From NCBI RefSeq assembly GCF_011762095.1, contig NZ_JAASQO010000003.1:124001-188000 (forward strand): a stretch of 64,000 nucleotides of DNA, written 5' to 3'. How positions within the stretch are numbered: position 1 is the stretch's first letter; each line of letters begins with the position of its first letter. Positions 36,273-44,984 of this stretch are shown piece by piece. The position numbers were made by a program, and so were the translations under genes. The stretch comes from Parvibaculum indicum (lineage in GTDB: Bacteria > Pseudomonadota > Alphaproteobacteria > Parvibaculales > Parvibaculaceae). The notes below the pieces were generated by a model. That model ran no database searches. It was not told the DNA's origin and saw nothing but the letters and a program-made list of their open reading frames with translations.

Positions 36273-36295
36273 TTTGCGTACAATATATACGCAAA
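36273..36295. promoter_or_regulatory. Operator-like perfect inverted repeat upstream of the PhyH gene
   Basis: TTTGCGTA (36273-36280) and TACGCAAA (36288-36295) are a perfect 8-bp inverted repeat with a 7-base AT-rich centre, 82 bases before the dioxygenase start. Size and symmetry fit a dimeric helix-turn-helix repressor site. No T-run follows, so it is not a terminator. No regulator gene adjoins. Confidence 0.6.
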
Positions 36296-36377
36296 TTTGG
36301 CATAAGCCTGAATCTTCTCTACCGTGCCGCAAGGGTCGCCGGGAGGGCGCCTTGAGACAAGAAACGGGGGAGGAAAC

Positions 36378-37232
36378 ATGCCGGGACAGAACGGTATCGA
36401 TCTCGATGCTAAAATGGAGGCCTTCGAGCGCGACGGCTTCGTCATTTTCGAGAATGTGATCGAAAAGGATCTGGTGGAGGAAATCCGCGACGAGCTGCTG
36501 CGTGTCGAGCGCGACAACGATATGGGCTTCCGCGATACCGACTTTGAGGGAAAGAACACGGTTCGCATCTACAACCTGCTCGCCCATGGGCCGACCTTCT
36601 GGAAGATCCCGATCCATGGGGCGACGTTGCCCTTCGCCGAGCGCGTGCTGGACGAGGAGCTGCAGGTTTCATCGGTGAGTTCCATCACCCTCTGCCCGGG
36701 GCAGGGCGCGCAACCTCTGCATGCGGACGATCAGCTGATCCCCGTGCCGAAGCCGCACCAGCCCTTCACGCTGAACTGCGTCTGGGCGATTTCCGACTTC
36801 ACGGAGGAAAACGGCGCGACCCGTCTCGTGCCCGGCAGCCACAAGGCGGGCGGCATGCCCGATTACGATATCGACTGCGACACGATCGCCGGCGAGATGC
36901 CCGCGGGCTCGGTGCTCTTCTGGCATGGCAGCCTCTGGCATGCGGGCGGCACCAACCGCTCCAACGACCGCCGCTTCTGTGTGGCGAACTACTACTGCGC
37001 AGGCTTCATGCGCCAGCAGGAGAACCAGCAGCTCGGCATCCCGCTGGAAGAGGCGCGGAAGTTTCCCAGACGGTTGCAGGAGCTTTGCGGCTATTCCGTC
37101 TATCGCGGGCTTTACGGCCATGTGGACAATGCCGATCCCATCGGGATGCTGGGCCGCGAGGATGGCAACAAGCTGATCTGGCAGCGCACCTATGACGAGA
37201 TGTATGAGGACCGGGCAGGCGCCGCCGAATAG
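36378..37232 (+). CDS. Phytanoyl-CoA dioxygenase (PhyH) family Fe(II)/2-oxoglutarate oxygenase
   Basis: 284 residues from ATG 36378 with GGAGGAAA upstream. The iron facial triad is visible as H-x-D in LHADDQLI and the later His in LWHAGGTNRSNDRR. The 2-oxoglutarate-binding Arg follows in that segment. Uses Fe(II), oxygen and 2-oxoglutarate to hydroxylate an organic substrate. Substrate unknown. The palindrome at 36273-36295 suggests induction by a metabolite. Confidence 0.9.
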   Translation: MPGQNGIDLDAKMEAFERDGFVIFENVIEKDLVEEIRDELLRVERDNDMGFRDTDFEGKNTVRIYNLLAHGPTFWKIPIHGATLPFAERVLDEELQVSSVSSITLCPGQGAQPLHADDQLIPVPKPHQPFTLNCVWAISDFTEENGATRLVPGSHKAGGMPDYDIDCDTIAGEMPAGSVLFWHGSLWHAGGTNRSNDRRFCVANYYCAGFMRQQENQQLGIPLEEARKFPRRLQELCGYSVYRGLYGHVDNADPIGMLGREDGNKLIWQRTYDEMYEDRAGAAE

Positions 37233-37240
37233 GCGGCGCC

Positions 37241-38212
37241 TCACATCGTCTTGACCACGAAAGCGGCCATCACCGCGAAATAGACGATGAGACTCAGCAC
37301 GTCCTGAACGATGGTGGCGACGGGCCCGGAACCGAAAGCCGGGTCCACGCCCATTCGGCTCAGGATCCAGGGGAAGACGAGGCCGACGCTCGACGCCGCC
37401 CCGCCTGCCGCGACCAGCGACAGCGCCACGCCGAGCCCCAGCCGCGCATCCCCGAACCCCGCCCATATCAGCAGGAAGGAAAGCGCCCCGAGTGCGAGGC
37501 CGAGCAGCAGGCCCGTCGCAAGCTCGCCGCCGAAGATCGCCCAGAGCGGCTTGTGGCTGAGCGACAGCCCACGCACGGCAACGGCTTCCGTCTGCGTGCC
37601 GATGGCGTCGGCGAGATAGACGAGCGCGGGGATGAAGAAGGCGATCTCGACATTGGCCGACAGCTCGGTCTCGAACCCCGCCATGATGGAGGTCGCCGCG
37701 ATGCTGCCGCCAAGCCCGACCAGCAGCCAGGGCAGGCGCCGCGCGAACCGGCTGAACGGCGAATCCTCCAGCGCATGCCGCGCCGTGCGGGTCGCTTTCA
37801 TCGTGCCGGTGAAGCGCTGCATGTCTTCCACATGTTCGCGCCAGATGACGTCGAGCAGCCGGAGCGCGGTGACGCAGCCGAGCAGCTTTCCCTCCGCGTC
37901 CACCACCGGCACGTCGGAGACGTCGTTCTCGCGGGCCAGCGTCGCGATGGCTTCCTGATCGGTCTCGGGCGTGACGCGCGGCCAGTCCGTCCGCATGAGC
38001 GAGGCGATGTTTCTGTCCTCGGACGCGTCGTAAAGCGTGACCAGATGCATCGCGCCCAGAAAGCGGCCGCCGTCATCCGTCACGAAGACCGGGTCCACCA
38101 CTTCCCATTCGTTTTCATGGAGCCGGTGACGCCACTCCCCCGCCATGCCGTCGGCGGGCAGCGTGGCGACGCGGCGGCTCATCAGATGGCCGGCGGTTTC
38201 GGGCTGGAACAT
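37241..38212 (-). CDS. MgtE-like divalent cation transporter with CBS domains, lacking the N domain
   Basis: 323 residues, shorter than MgtE (~450). Two CBS motifs occupy about residues 15-135 (GRFLGAMHLVTLYD; GKLLGCVTALRLLDVI). Five membrane segments lie in about residues 175-322 with the MgtE signature (FFIPALVYLADAIGTQTEAVAVRGL). The N-terminal superhelical domain of MgtE is absent. It probably imports Mg2+ or a related divalent cation, with CBS-mediated sensing. Monocistronic. Confidence 0.88.
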   Translation of the reverse strand: MFQPETAGHLMSRRVATLPADGMAGEWRHRLHENEWEVVDPVFVTDDGGRFLGAMHLVTLYDASEDRNIASLMRTDWPRVTPETDQEAIATLARENDVSDVPVVDAEGKLLGCVTALRLLDVIWREHVEDMQRFTGTMKATRTARHALEDSPFSRFARRLPWLLVGLGGSIAATSIMAGFETELSANVEIAFFIPALVYLADAIGTQTEAVAVRGLSLSHKPLWAIFGGELATGLLLGLALGALSFLLIWAGFGDARLGLGVALSLVAAGGAASSVGLVFPWILSRMGVDPAFGSGPVATIVQDVLSLIVYFAVMAAFVVKTM

Positions 38213-38294
38213 GGACGGTCTCCGGCACGGTGAGGCGATGGGACGAGAGTGCCTGCCGCCTGGCCTTTCGCCAAGCCGGGAAACTGAGTAGGCC

Positions 38295-38822
38295 TCAGCC
38301 GACCGGCCGGATCGGGTCGCTGCCGTCCCACTCCATCGCGGCTTTTCGGATATGCTCGAAGAACTTGCCCTTGGCGCCGCTGATATCGGACATCTCGATC
38401 ACCGTGCCGGGATGGGTTTCGGTATCGAAATAGACGAAACGCCCGTCCGGCCCGTTGATCTGTCCCTCATGGCCGATCTTGTAGCCCGCCGCCAGAGCGC
38501 GGTCGTAATCGGCCTGATAGTCGGTCGTCCAGTAGGACATATGCTGCAGCCCCTCGCGGCCCGCATTCAGGAAATCCATATACATGGAGGGCGCATCGTT
38601 GCGCTGCTGGATGAGCTCGATCTGCAGGTCGCCCGTATTGGCGAGCGCAATGCTCATTTCCACGGGCGAGGGCTCGCCCTTATAGGTGAACCAGTCGCAC
38701 TTCACCCGCTCGATGTAATAGAACGGCCCGATGCCCAGGACCTCCGTCCAGTGCGTGAGCGCCGCCTCGATATCGCGCACCACATAGCCGTTCTGGCAGA
38801 CCTTCCCGAAAAACCGGCTCAT
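38295..38822 (-). CDS. VOC-family (glyoxalase-like) protein
   Basis: 175 residues. Starts SRFFGKVCQNGYVVRDIEAAL, the first beta-alpha-beta unit of the vicinal-oxygen-chelate fold. Likely metal ligands are in EIELIQQ, LQHMSYW and TVIEMSD. Could be an isomerase, lyase or ring-cleavage dioxygenase; substrate unknown. Only 10 bases separate its start from the ccdB stop codon, on the same strand. Confidence 0.85.
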   Translation of the reverse strand: MSRFFGKVCQNGYVVRDIEAALTHWTEVLGIGPFYYIERVKCDWFTYKGEPSPVEMSIALANTGDLQIELIQQRNDAPSMYMDFLNAGREGLQHMSYWTTDYQADYDRALAAGYKIGHEGQINGPDGRFVYFDTETHPGTVIEMSDISGAKGKFFEHIRKAAMEWDGSDPIRPVG

Positions 38823-38832
38823 TGAATTCTCC

Positions 38833-39150
38833 CTAAATGCCCGTCATCAGAAAATCGACGGCGGCGATGATGTCGTCGCGGCGATCTGCAAACGAGGTCA
38901 CGATGTCGTCCCCAAGAAACGAGGCAGACACACCTGCGATTTCGAGCGTGGACAGGATGAGTTTCTGTCCTTCCGCCTCGAAAACCGGATTGAGCCGCGT
39001 CATCGGCAGTTCGGCCCGCGATAGCGGGACGAGCGGTGCGACCACCCGCAACGCTCGTGTTTCGATGACATCGTGCTGCAGAAGGAGGAAGAAGGGAATC
39101 TCGTCGCGGCTGGAGGAATGACGATTCCGGTAGACGTCGAATTGCGCCAT
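38833..39150 (-). CDS. ccdB: CcdB-family toxin
   Basis: 105 residues. MAQFDVYRNRHSSS, FLLLQHDVIETRALRVVAPLVP and the closing FLMTGI match CcdB, which poisons DNA gyrase. It lies 11 bases after the antitoxin gene, in the antitoxin-first order. Gyrase targeting in this host is inferred. Confidence 0.9.
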   Translation of the reverse strand: MAQFDVYRNRHSSSRDEIPFFLLLQHDVIETRALRVVAPLVPLSRAELPMTRLNPVFEAEGQKLILSTLEIAGVSASFLGDDIVTSFADRRDDIIAAVDFLMTGI

Positions 39151-39161
39151 TCACTCTATCC

Positions 39162-39389
39162 TCAGAACCGGCGCAGCCCGTCGCTCCACACCCCGTCCCG
39201 TTCGATGCGGCGGTTGAAGGCCTCGATGGCCTCGCGGTTTTCTTCCTTCCAGCGTCGGCGCTCCTCGTCGCGCGCCCTTTCGCGAAGGGCCTCTTCCAGC
39301 GTCGCGGACAGGTTGACCTTCATCTCCTTCGCTCGGGCGAGGAGGTCCGCGTCGACGCTCAGATTGACGGCTTTCTTTGTCATGCGCAT
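39162..39389 (-). CDS. ccdA: CcdA-family antitoxin
   Basis: 75 residues from ATG 39389, or 73 from ATG 39383. The N-terminal ribbon-helix-helix (KKAVNLSVDADLLARAKEMKVNLS) binds DNA; the acidic/basic C-terminal helix (REAIEAFNRRIERDGVWSDGL) neutralises the toxin. Autorepression by the CcdA-CcdB complex is expected at the operator overlapping its start. Confidence 0.9.
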   Translation of the reverse strand: MRMTKKAVNLSVDADLLARAKEMKVNLSATLEEALRERARDEERRRWKEENREAIEAFNRRIERDGVWSDGLRRF

Positions 39390-39415
39390 AGCATATGCGC
39401 ATACATAATGCGCAT
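39382..39415. promoter_or_regulatory. ccdAB operator: three ATGCGCAT palindromes at 13-bp steps
   Basis: The self-complementary octamer ATGCGCAT occurs at 39382-39389, 39395-39402 and 39408-39415, each with a 5-base spacer. The first copy overlaps the ccdA start codon. Regular phasing suggests cooperative CcdA binding along one face of the helix. Confidence 0.8.
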
Positions 39416-39439
39416 CCAGCAGGAAATGCCGTCAAACGC

Positions 39440-39467
39440 TTGACCTCGGCCCTTTTTCCCTTATAAA
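39440..39467 (+). promoter_or_regulatory. Candidate sigma-70-type promoter for rpmI-rplT
   Basis: TTGACC (39440-39445) and TATAAA (39462-39467) with a 16-base spacer. It gives a ~140-base leader in which a 7-bp hairpin (about 39480-39513) could serve L20 autoregulation, as in other bacteria. The structure match is weak. Confidence 0.55.
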
Positions 39468-39608
39468 TCCGCGACTTCGGGACGGGCCGGCCTGTAGGGC
39501 ATGCCTCGCCCGTCCGAAAGCCATGACCCGAACCCGCGCACCTTTTCGGTTTCTTCAATGAAATCAAGGTCTTCACTTGCGGGTTCCATCTGAAGAACGG
39601 AGAGCGAA

Positions 39609-39815
39609 ATGCCCAAGCTGAAGACCAAGAGCGGCGTGAAGAAGCGTTTTTCCTTCACCGCCACCGGCAAAGTGAAGCGCGGCCAGACCGGCAAGCGTCA
39701 CGGCATGATCAAACGGACCAACAAGCAGATCCGCAATTTGCGCGGCACGACCATCGTCCATGAGGCCGATGCCGAGCGCATCAAGAAGGTATTTGCGCCC
39801 TACGGCCTGAAGTAA
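39609..39815 (+). CDS. rpmI: 50S ribosomal protein L35
   Basis: 68 residues, GGAGAG upstream. [22 protein letters not shown] is the L35 start; highly basic. Binds 23S rRNA in the 50S subunit. First gene of rpmI-rplT, as in most bacteria. Confidence 0.97.
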   Translation: MPKLKTKSGVKKRFSFTATGKVKRGQTGKRHGMIKRTNKQIRNLRGTTIVHEADAERIKKVFAPYGLK

Positions 39816-39872
39816 GCCGCCCAAAACGGCCAAGAGGGTTCGTCCGGTTTTTATCTCTCAAGGAGAATTATC

Positions 39873-40229
39873 ATGTCCCGCGTGAAACGTGGCGTTACCG
39901 CCCATGCCCGCCACCGCAAGGTGATGAACAAGGCGAAAGGCTATTACGGCCGCCGCAAGAATACTTTCCGCGTTGCCAACCAGGCCGTGGAAAAGGCCGG
40001 TCAGTACGCCTATCGCGATCGCCGTACCCGGAAGCGCAATTTCCGCGCCCTCTGGATCCAGCGTATCAATGCCGGTGTCCGCGAGCACGGCCTCACCTAT
40101 TCGCGATTTATCGACGGCCTCGGCAAGGCTGGCATCGAGGTGGACCGCAAGGTTCTCTCCGATCTCGCCATCCGTGAGCCGGAGGCCTTCAAGGCGCTTG
40201 TCGAGCAGGCCAAGTCCGCGCTGAACTGA
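39873..40229 (+). CDS. rplT: 50S ribosomal protein L20
   Basis: 118 residues, preceded by AAGGAG. Conserved start [27 protein letters not shown] and ILADLAIREP-like end are visible. It binds 23S rRNA early in assembly and in many bacteria represses its own operon. Lies 57 bases after rpmI. About 180 bases with a GC-rich hairpin and no T-run separate it from pheS. Confidence 0.97.
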   Translation: MSRVKRGVTAHARHRKVMNKAKGYYGRRKNTFRVANQAVEKAGQYAYRDRRTRKRNFRALWIQRINAGVREHGLTYSRFIDGLGKAGIEVDRKVLSDLAIREPEAFKALVEQAKSALN

Positions 40230-40409
40230 TCGCGGACCGCCTCTGACGGGCGCCGGACCGCCCCCCGGGAGATACTCGGGGGAGAGGCGGATCGCCGGAT
40301 TGCTCGCCTTCCGTTTTCTCTCTGATGTCCCCCGCCGGGTTCGGTGCGGCAAGCGCTGTCATATGGCGGCGCGATAAAGAGCGAAGACGGAAAGCGACAG
40401 GCGCTGCAA

Positions 40410-41501
40410 ATGACCGATCAAAGCGAACTCGACCGCCTCGAGGCGGAATTCACCACCGCCATCGGGGATGCGCTGGACGAAGCGACGCTGGAAGACGTCC
40501 GCATCGCCGCGCTGGGCAAGAAGGGCCGCGTCTCCGAGCTCATGAAGGGGCTCGGCAAGATGACCCCGGAAGAGCGCAAGGAAATGGGGCCGAAGCTGAA
40601 CGGCCTCAAGGACCGGCTGAACGAGGCGCTTGCCGCCCGCAAATCCGCCCTGAAAGAGGCGGCGCTGGAAGCCCGGCTTGCCACCGAAAAGGTCGATGTG
40701 ACGCTGCCCGTGCGCGACAGCGCGCTAGAGCAGGGCCGCATCCACCCGCTCTCCCAGGTCTATGACGAGGTCATCGCGATCTTCGCCGATATGGGCTTCG
40801 CCGTGGAGCAGGGCCCGGACATCGAGACCGACCGGTACAATTTTACCGCGCTCAATTTCCCCGAAGGCCATCCCGCCCGGGAAATGCACGACACCTTCTA
40901 TTTCGAACCGGGGGAAGACGGGTCGCGCCTCCTGCTGCGTACCCATACGAGCCCCGTTCAGGCGCGCACCATGGAAGCCGGCAAACCGCCCTTCCGTTTC
41001 GTCGCGCCCGGCCGCACCTATCGCTGCGACAGCGACCAGACGCATACCCCCCAGTTCCACCAGATCGAGGGCCTCGTCATCGACGAGGAGACCCATATGG
41101 GCCACCTCAAATGGACGCTGGAGGAATTCCTGCGCGCCTTCTTCGAGGTCGAAGGCGTGGAACTGCGCTTCCGCCCGTCCTTCTTCCCCTTCACCGAGCC
41201 GTCGATGGAAGTCGATGTGCGCTGTGCGCGGCTCGGCAACGAGATCCGCATCGGCGAGGGCGACGACTGGCTGGAAATTCTCGGCTGCGGCATGGTGCAT
41301 CCGAACGTGCTGAAAAACTGCGGCGTCGATCCGGAGAAATATCAGGGCTTCGCCTTCGGCATGGGGATCGACCGCATCGCGATGCTGAAATACGGCATCC
41401 CTGATCTGCGCGCCTTCTTCGAATCCGATCTGCGCTGGCTGAGGCATTACGGCTTCGCCGCGCTCGATGTGCCGACACTTGCCGGAGGGCTCTCGTCGTG
41501 A
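40410..41501 (+). CDS. pheS: Phenylalanine-tRNA ligase alpha subunit
   Basis: 363 residues from ATG 40410; the frame is open upstream without family similarity. N-terminal coiled coil (about 1-95), then the class II catalytic core: motif 2 around [25 protein letters not shown], motif 3 [14 protein letters not shown]. Forms the alpha2-beta2 enzyme with PheT and charges tRNA-Phe. A repeat element separates it from pheT. Confidence 0.97.
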   Translation: MTDQSELDRLEAEFTTAIGDALDEATLEDVRIAALGKKGRVSELMKGLGKMTPEERKEMGPKLNGLKDRLNEALAARKSALKEAALEARLATEKVDVTLPVRDSALEQGRIHPLSQVYDEVIAIFADMGFAVEQGPDIETDRYNFTALNFPEGHPAREMHDTFYFEPGEDGSRLLLRTHTSPVQARTMEAGKPPFRFVAPGRTYRCDSDQTHTPQFHQIEGLVIDEETHMGHLKWTLEEFLRAFFEVEGVELRFRPSFFPFTEPSMEVDVRCARLGNEIRIGEGDDWLEILGCGMVHPNVLKNCGVDPEKYQGFAFGMGIDRIAMLKYGIPDLRAFFESDLRWLRHYGFAALDVPTLAGGLSS

Positions 41502-41529
41502 CGTCGATGTTTTCTCATCTGCCGCATCC

Positions 41530-41660
41530 CCCCCTCCCAACCCTCCCCCGCAAGGGGGGAGGGCTTACCCTTCTTACCTCCCCCTTGAGGGGGGAGGTCG
41601 CCCGCCGAAGCCCGAAGGGCGAAGGCGCGGCGGGTGGGGGTGAGGCGACACGGCAAGGCG
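41530..41660. repeat. Palindrome-rich intergenic element between pheS and pheT
   Basis: Two strong hairpins: CCCTCCCC/GGGGAGGG (41541-41548 with 41556-41563) and ACCTCCCCC/GGGGGAGGT (41576-41584 with 41590-41598). A third GC-rich imperfect pair around 41600-41637 follows. C-tract/G-tract hairpins like this resemble short mobile intergenic repeats common in alphaproteobacteria. It lies within an operon-like pair, so it could affect co-transcription. Confidence 0.6.
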
Positions 41661-41676
41661 CAAGCGAGGTGTCCCG

Positions 41677-44109
41677 ATGAAGTTCACTCTCTCCTGGCTG
41701 AAGGATCATCTGGAAACGGACGCCACGCTCGACGAAATCGTCGAGAAGCTGACCATGCTCGGCCTCGAGGTCGAGGGCGTGGAAGACCCCGCGCAGCGCC
41801 TCGCCCCCTTCGCGGTGGCAAAGGTGCTGGAAGCCGGTCCGCATCCCGATGCCGACAAACTTCAGGTGCTGAAGGTTCGCGTCCTCATCGAGGGCGAGGA
41901 AAAGGATCTGCAGGTCGTCTGCGGCGCGCCAAATGCGCGCGCCGGCATGAGCGGCATTTTCGCGCCGCCCGGCGCCACCATTCCGGTCAACGGCATGGTG
42001 CTGAAGCCGACGAAAATTCGCGGCGTCGAGTCGAACGGCATGATGTGTTCCGAACGCGAGCTGGAACTCTCCGACGAGCATGAAGGCATTGTCGATCTGG
42101 AAGGCGACTGGGCCGTCGGCACACCCGCGGCTGAAGTGCTGGGGGCCAACGACCCGGTGATCGAGATCGCCATCACGCCAAACCGGCCGGACTGCCTCGG
42201 CGTGCGCGGCGTCGCGCGCGATCTCGCGGCGGCTGGTCTCGGCCAGCTCATCATCGACGACATCCCGGAAATCGACGGCAAGTTCGAGAGCGAGACGAAG
42301 ATCTGGCTCGATTTCCCCGCAGGCGCGGAAGATGCCTGCCCGGTCTTCGCAGGCCGCATGGTGAAGGGCGTGACAAACGGCCCGAGCCCGGAATGGCTGC
42401 AAAAGCGCCTGAAGGCCATCGGCCTGCGCCCGATCAACGCGCTGGTCGATATCACCAACTACATCTCCTACGACCGGGGCCGCCCGCTCCATGTCTATGA
42501 CGCCTCGAAGCTGAACGGCGACATCGGCGCGCGTCTGGCGAAGCCGGGCGAAAAGCTTCTCGCGCTGGACGAGAAGGAATATGAGCTGACGCCGGAAATC
42601 TGCGTCATTGCCGACAGCGCCCGCGTACTGGGCCTTGCCGGCGTGATGGGCGGCGAGGAATCGGGCTCGACCGAAGAGACGACCGACGTCTTCATCGAGA
42701 GCGCCTATTTCGATCCCATCCGCACTGCCCGCACAGGCCGCGATACCGGCATCGTGTCGGATGCGCGCTATCGCTTCGAGCGAGGCGTGGACCCCGCTTT
42801 CGTGCGTGAGGGGCTGACGCTCGCGACCCAGATGGTGATGCAGCTTTGCGGCGGGAGCCCGAGCGGCGAGGTAATCGCGGGCGCGGAGCCGGTGACGGAG
42901 AAGGTGATTTCCTTCGATCCGGCCCGCGTGAAGCGCCTGACCGGCCTCGATCTGAAGCGCGAAGAGTCCATCCGTATCCTGACGGCGCTGGGTTTCGATG
43001 TGACCGAGGGCGAGCGGCTGTCGGTCAAGGTGCCGAGCTGGCGCCCGGATGTGGAAGGCGAGGCCGACCTCGTGGAAGAAGTCGTGCGCGTGCATGGCCT
43101 CAATGAGGTGAAGTCGGTCGCCCTGCCGCGCCGCCACGAGGTCGCGCAGCCCGTTCTCACCACGTCGCAGAAGCGCGAGCGTCTGGCGCGTCGCGTGCTG
43201 GCCGCGCGCGGGCTGGTGGAAACGGTCAACTGGTCCTTCATCCCCGGTCCCCATGCCGATCTCTTCGGCGGCGGGGCTGCGACGCCGGGGCTGAAGCTTG
43301 CCAATCCGATTTCGAGCGACATGAGCGACATGCGCCCGAGCCTGCTGCCGGGCCTCATCGCGGTCGCGGGCCGCAACACGGATCGCGGTTTCGGCGATCT
43401 CGCCCTTTTCGAGGTCGGTCAGCAATTCGAGAGCGAGGAGCCTTCCGGTCAGGTGCTGGCCGCCAGCGGTATTCGGCGCGGCACGGCGCGCCCCGATGCG
43501 CGCGGCCGTCACTGGCAGGGCAAGGCCGGTTCGGTCGAGGCGTTCGACGCCAAGGCCGACGCAGCGGCGCTGCTGGCAAGCCTCGGCGCGCCGGTCGACA
43601 ACCTGCAGATCTCCGCCGATGCGCCTGTCTGGTATCACCCGGGCCGCTCCGGTGTCTTCCGTCTCGGCCCGAAGAATGTTCTCGGCTATTTCGGCGAGAT
43701 CCATCCCCGCGTGTTGGGGGAAATGGACATCGCCGGCCCGCTTGTCGGATTCGAGATATTCCCGGATGCCATCCCTGCGCCGAAGAAGAAGGCGACGCGC
43801 GCAAGGCCGCCGCTCGATCTGCCGGACCTTCAGCCGGTTCGTCGCGACTTCGCCTTCGTGGTGGCGTCGGACGTTCCTGCCGACAAGCTCATCCGCGCGG
43901 CCAAGGGCGCCGACAAGAAGCTCATCGCGGGCGTTTCGCTGTTCGACCTATTCGAGGGCGGGTCGCTGGGCGACGACCGGAAGTCGCTCGCCATCGAGGT
44001 GACGCTCCAGCCGGTCGAAAAGACGCTGACCGACGAGGAGCTGGATGAGGTCTCGAAGAAGATCGTCGCGGCGGTGGAAAAGGCAACGGGCGGCACACTC
44101 CGGGGATAA
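41677..44109 (+). CDS. pheT: Phenylalanine-tRNA ligase beta subunit
   Basis: 810 residues, full length, with GAGG about 8 bases upstream. Domains in order: N-terminal, tRNA-binding OB domain (about 40-150, FAVAKVLEAGPHPDADKLQVLKV), B3/B4 editing region (about 215-390), B5 (about 405-480), catalytic-like core, and C-terminal ferredoxin-fold anticodon-binding domain (about 715-808). It contributes editing and tRNA-anticodon recognition. Confidence 0.97.
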   Translation: MKFTLSWLKDHLETDATLDEIVEKLTMLGLEVEGVEDPAQRLAPFAVAKVLEAGPHPDADKLQVLKVRVLIEGEEKDLQVVCGAPNARAGMSGIFAPPGATIPVNGMVLKPTKIRGVESNGMMCSERELELSDEHEGIVDLEGDWAVGTPAAEVLGANDPVIEIAITPNRPDCLGVRGVARDLAAAGLGQLIIDDIPEIDGKFESETKIWLDFPAGAEDACPVFAGRMVKGVTNGPSPEWLQKRLKAIGLRPINALVDITNYISYDRGRPLHVYDASKLNGDIGARLAKPGEKLLALDEKEYELTPEICVIADSARVLGLAGVMGGEESGSTEETTDVFIESAYFDPIRTARTGRDTGIVSDARYRFERGVDPAFVREGLTLATQMVMQLCGGSPSGEVIAGAEPVTEKVISFDPARVKRLTGLDLKREESIRILTALGFDVTEGERLSVKVPSWRPDVEGEADLVEEVVRVHGLNEVKSVALPRRHEVAQPVLTTSQKRERLARRVLAARGLVETVNWSFIPGPHADLFGGGAATPGLKLANPISSDMSDMRPSLLPGLIAVAGRNTDRGFGDLALFEVGQQFESEEPSGQVLAASGIRRGTARPDARGRHWQGKAGSVEAFDAKADAAALLASLGAPVDNLQISADAPVWYHPGRSGVFRLGPKNVLGYFGEIHPRVLGEMDIAGPLVGFEIFPDAIPAPKKKATRARPPLDLPDLQPVRRDFAFVVASDVPADKLIRAAKGADKKLIAGVSLFDLFEGGSLGDDRKSLAIEVTLQPVEKTLTDEELDEVSKKIVAAVEKATGGTLRG

Positions 44110-44175
44110 GGCGGCATTTGCCGTCCTGCCGCTCCCGCCGCACTATGGGTGAACAAGAAACGAGGGGAGGCCGGG

Positions 44176-44976
44176 ATGGCGGGCTTTGAGCCTTATGAAA
44201 CGACCCGCAAGGACAAGGATGGGCAGGAAATACGTCTGACGGGCCATGCCGTCGGCAACGCAAACGGCAGCACCGTGGTGATGCTTGCCTCTCTCGGGCG
44301 ACCGGGAAGCGATTTCGACGACCTCGCCGAAAGGCTGGCACTGAAGGGCTACCGCGTCATCCTGCCGGAACCGCGCGGGATCGGCGCCAGCGACGGCCCG
44401 ATGAAAGGGCAGACGCTGCATGACCTTGCTGCCGATGTCGCCTGTGTCATCGAAACCCAGGCGGTAGCCAGGCCGATTACGCTGTTGGGGCACGCCTTCG
44501 GCAATCGCCTGGCCCGCACCACGGCGGCGGATTACCCTGCGCTTGTTTCCCGGGTCATCCTGCTTGCCTGTGGCGGCCTCATCGAAATGCCGGAGGAAAG
44601 CCGCAAGGCGCTGATCGGCTGTTTCGACGAAAGCCTGTCTCCGGACGAGCACATCGAATGCGTACGCAAAGGCTTTTTCGCGGATGGGAACGATCCGGAA
44701 GTCTGGCGCGAAGGCTGGTATCCCAAGGTCATGCTGATGCAGTCCTCCGCCGTGCGCGCCACGGATGTAGAAGACTGGTGGGAGGCGGGCGGCCAGCCCA
44801 TGCTGGTCATGCAGGCGCTGGACGACGCGATCGCGCTGCCCGCCAATGCGCAGGACATCAAGAACCGTCTTGGAGAACGCATTACGCTCGCCGAACTCCC
44901 CAATGCGGGCCACGCCATGCTGCCCGAGCAGCCCGAAGAGATCGCCCGCATCGTCGCCACCTATCTGGAGGCGTGA
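44176..44976 (+). CDS. Alpha/beta-hydrolase-fold protein lacking the nucleophile Ser
   Basis: 266 residues from ATG 44176 with GGGAGG upstream. Fold markers are present: SLGRPGSDFDDLAERLALKGYRVILPEPRG near the N-terminus and LLGHAFGNRLART at the elbow. Normally GHSxG, the elbow here reads GHAFG, so Ser is replaced by Ala; the codon is GCC. His-likely GHAMLPEQPEEI and Asp regions remain. It may be inactive as a hydrolase or act by another chemistry. Lies just before an enoyl-CoA hydratase gene. Confidence 0.85.
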   Translation: MAGFEPYETTRKDKDGQEIRLTGHAVGNANGSTVVMLASLGRPGSDFDDLAERLALKGYRVILPEPRGIGASDGPMKGQTLHDLAADVACVIETQAVARPITLLGHAFGNRLARTTAADYPALVSRVILLACGGLIEMPEESRKALIGCFDESLSPDEHIECVRKGFFADGNDPEVWREGWYPKVMLMQSSAVRATDVEDWWEAGGQPMLVMQALDDAIALPANAQDIKNRLGERITLAELPNAGHAMLPEQPEEIARIVATYLEA

Positions 44977-44984
44977 GACGGGCG

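Noticed and set aside
34707-36617. 636-residue frame antisense to the Fe-alcohol dehydrogenase and its neighbours
   Set aside because: Crosses several real genes and a terminator; no domain.
41515-43704. 729-residue frame antisense to pheT
   Set aside because: Shadow of pheT, which is conserved and complete.
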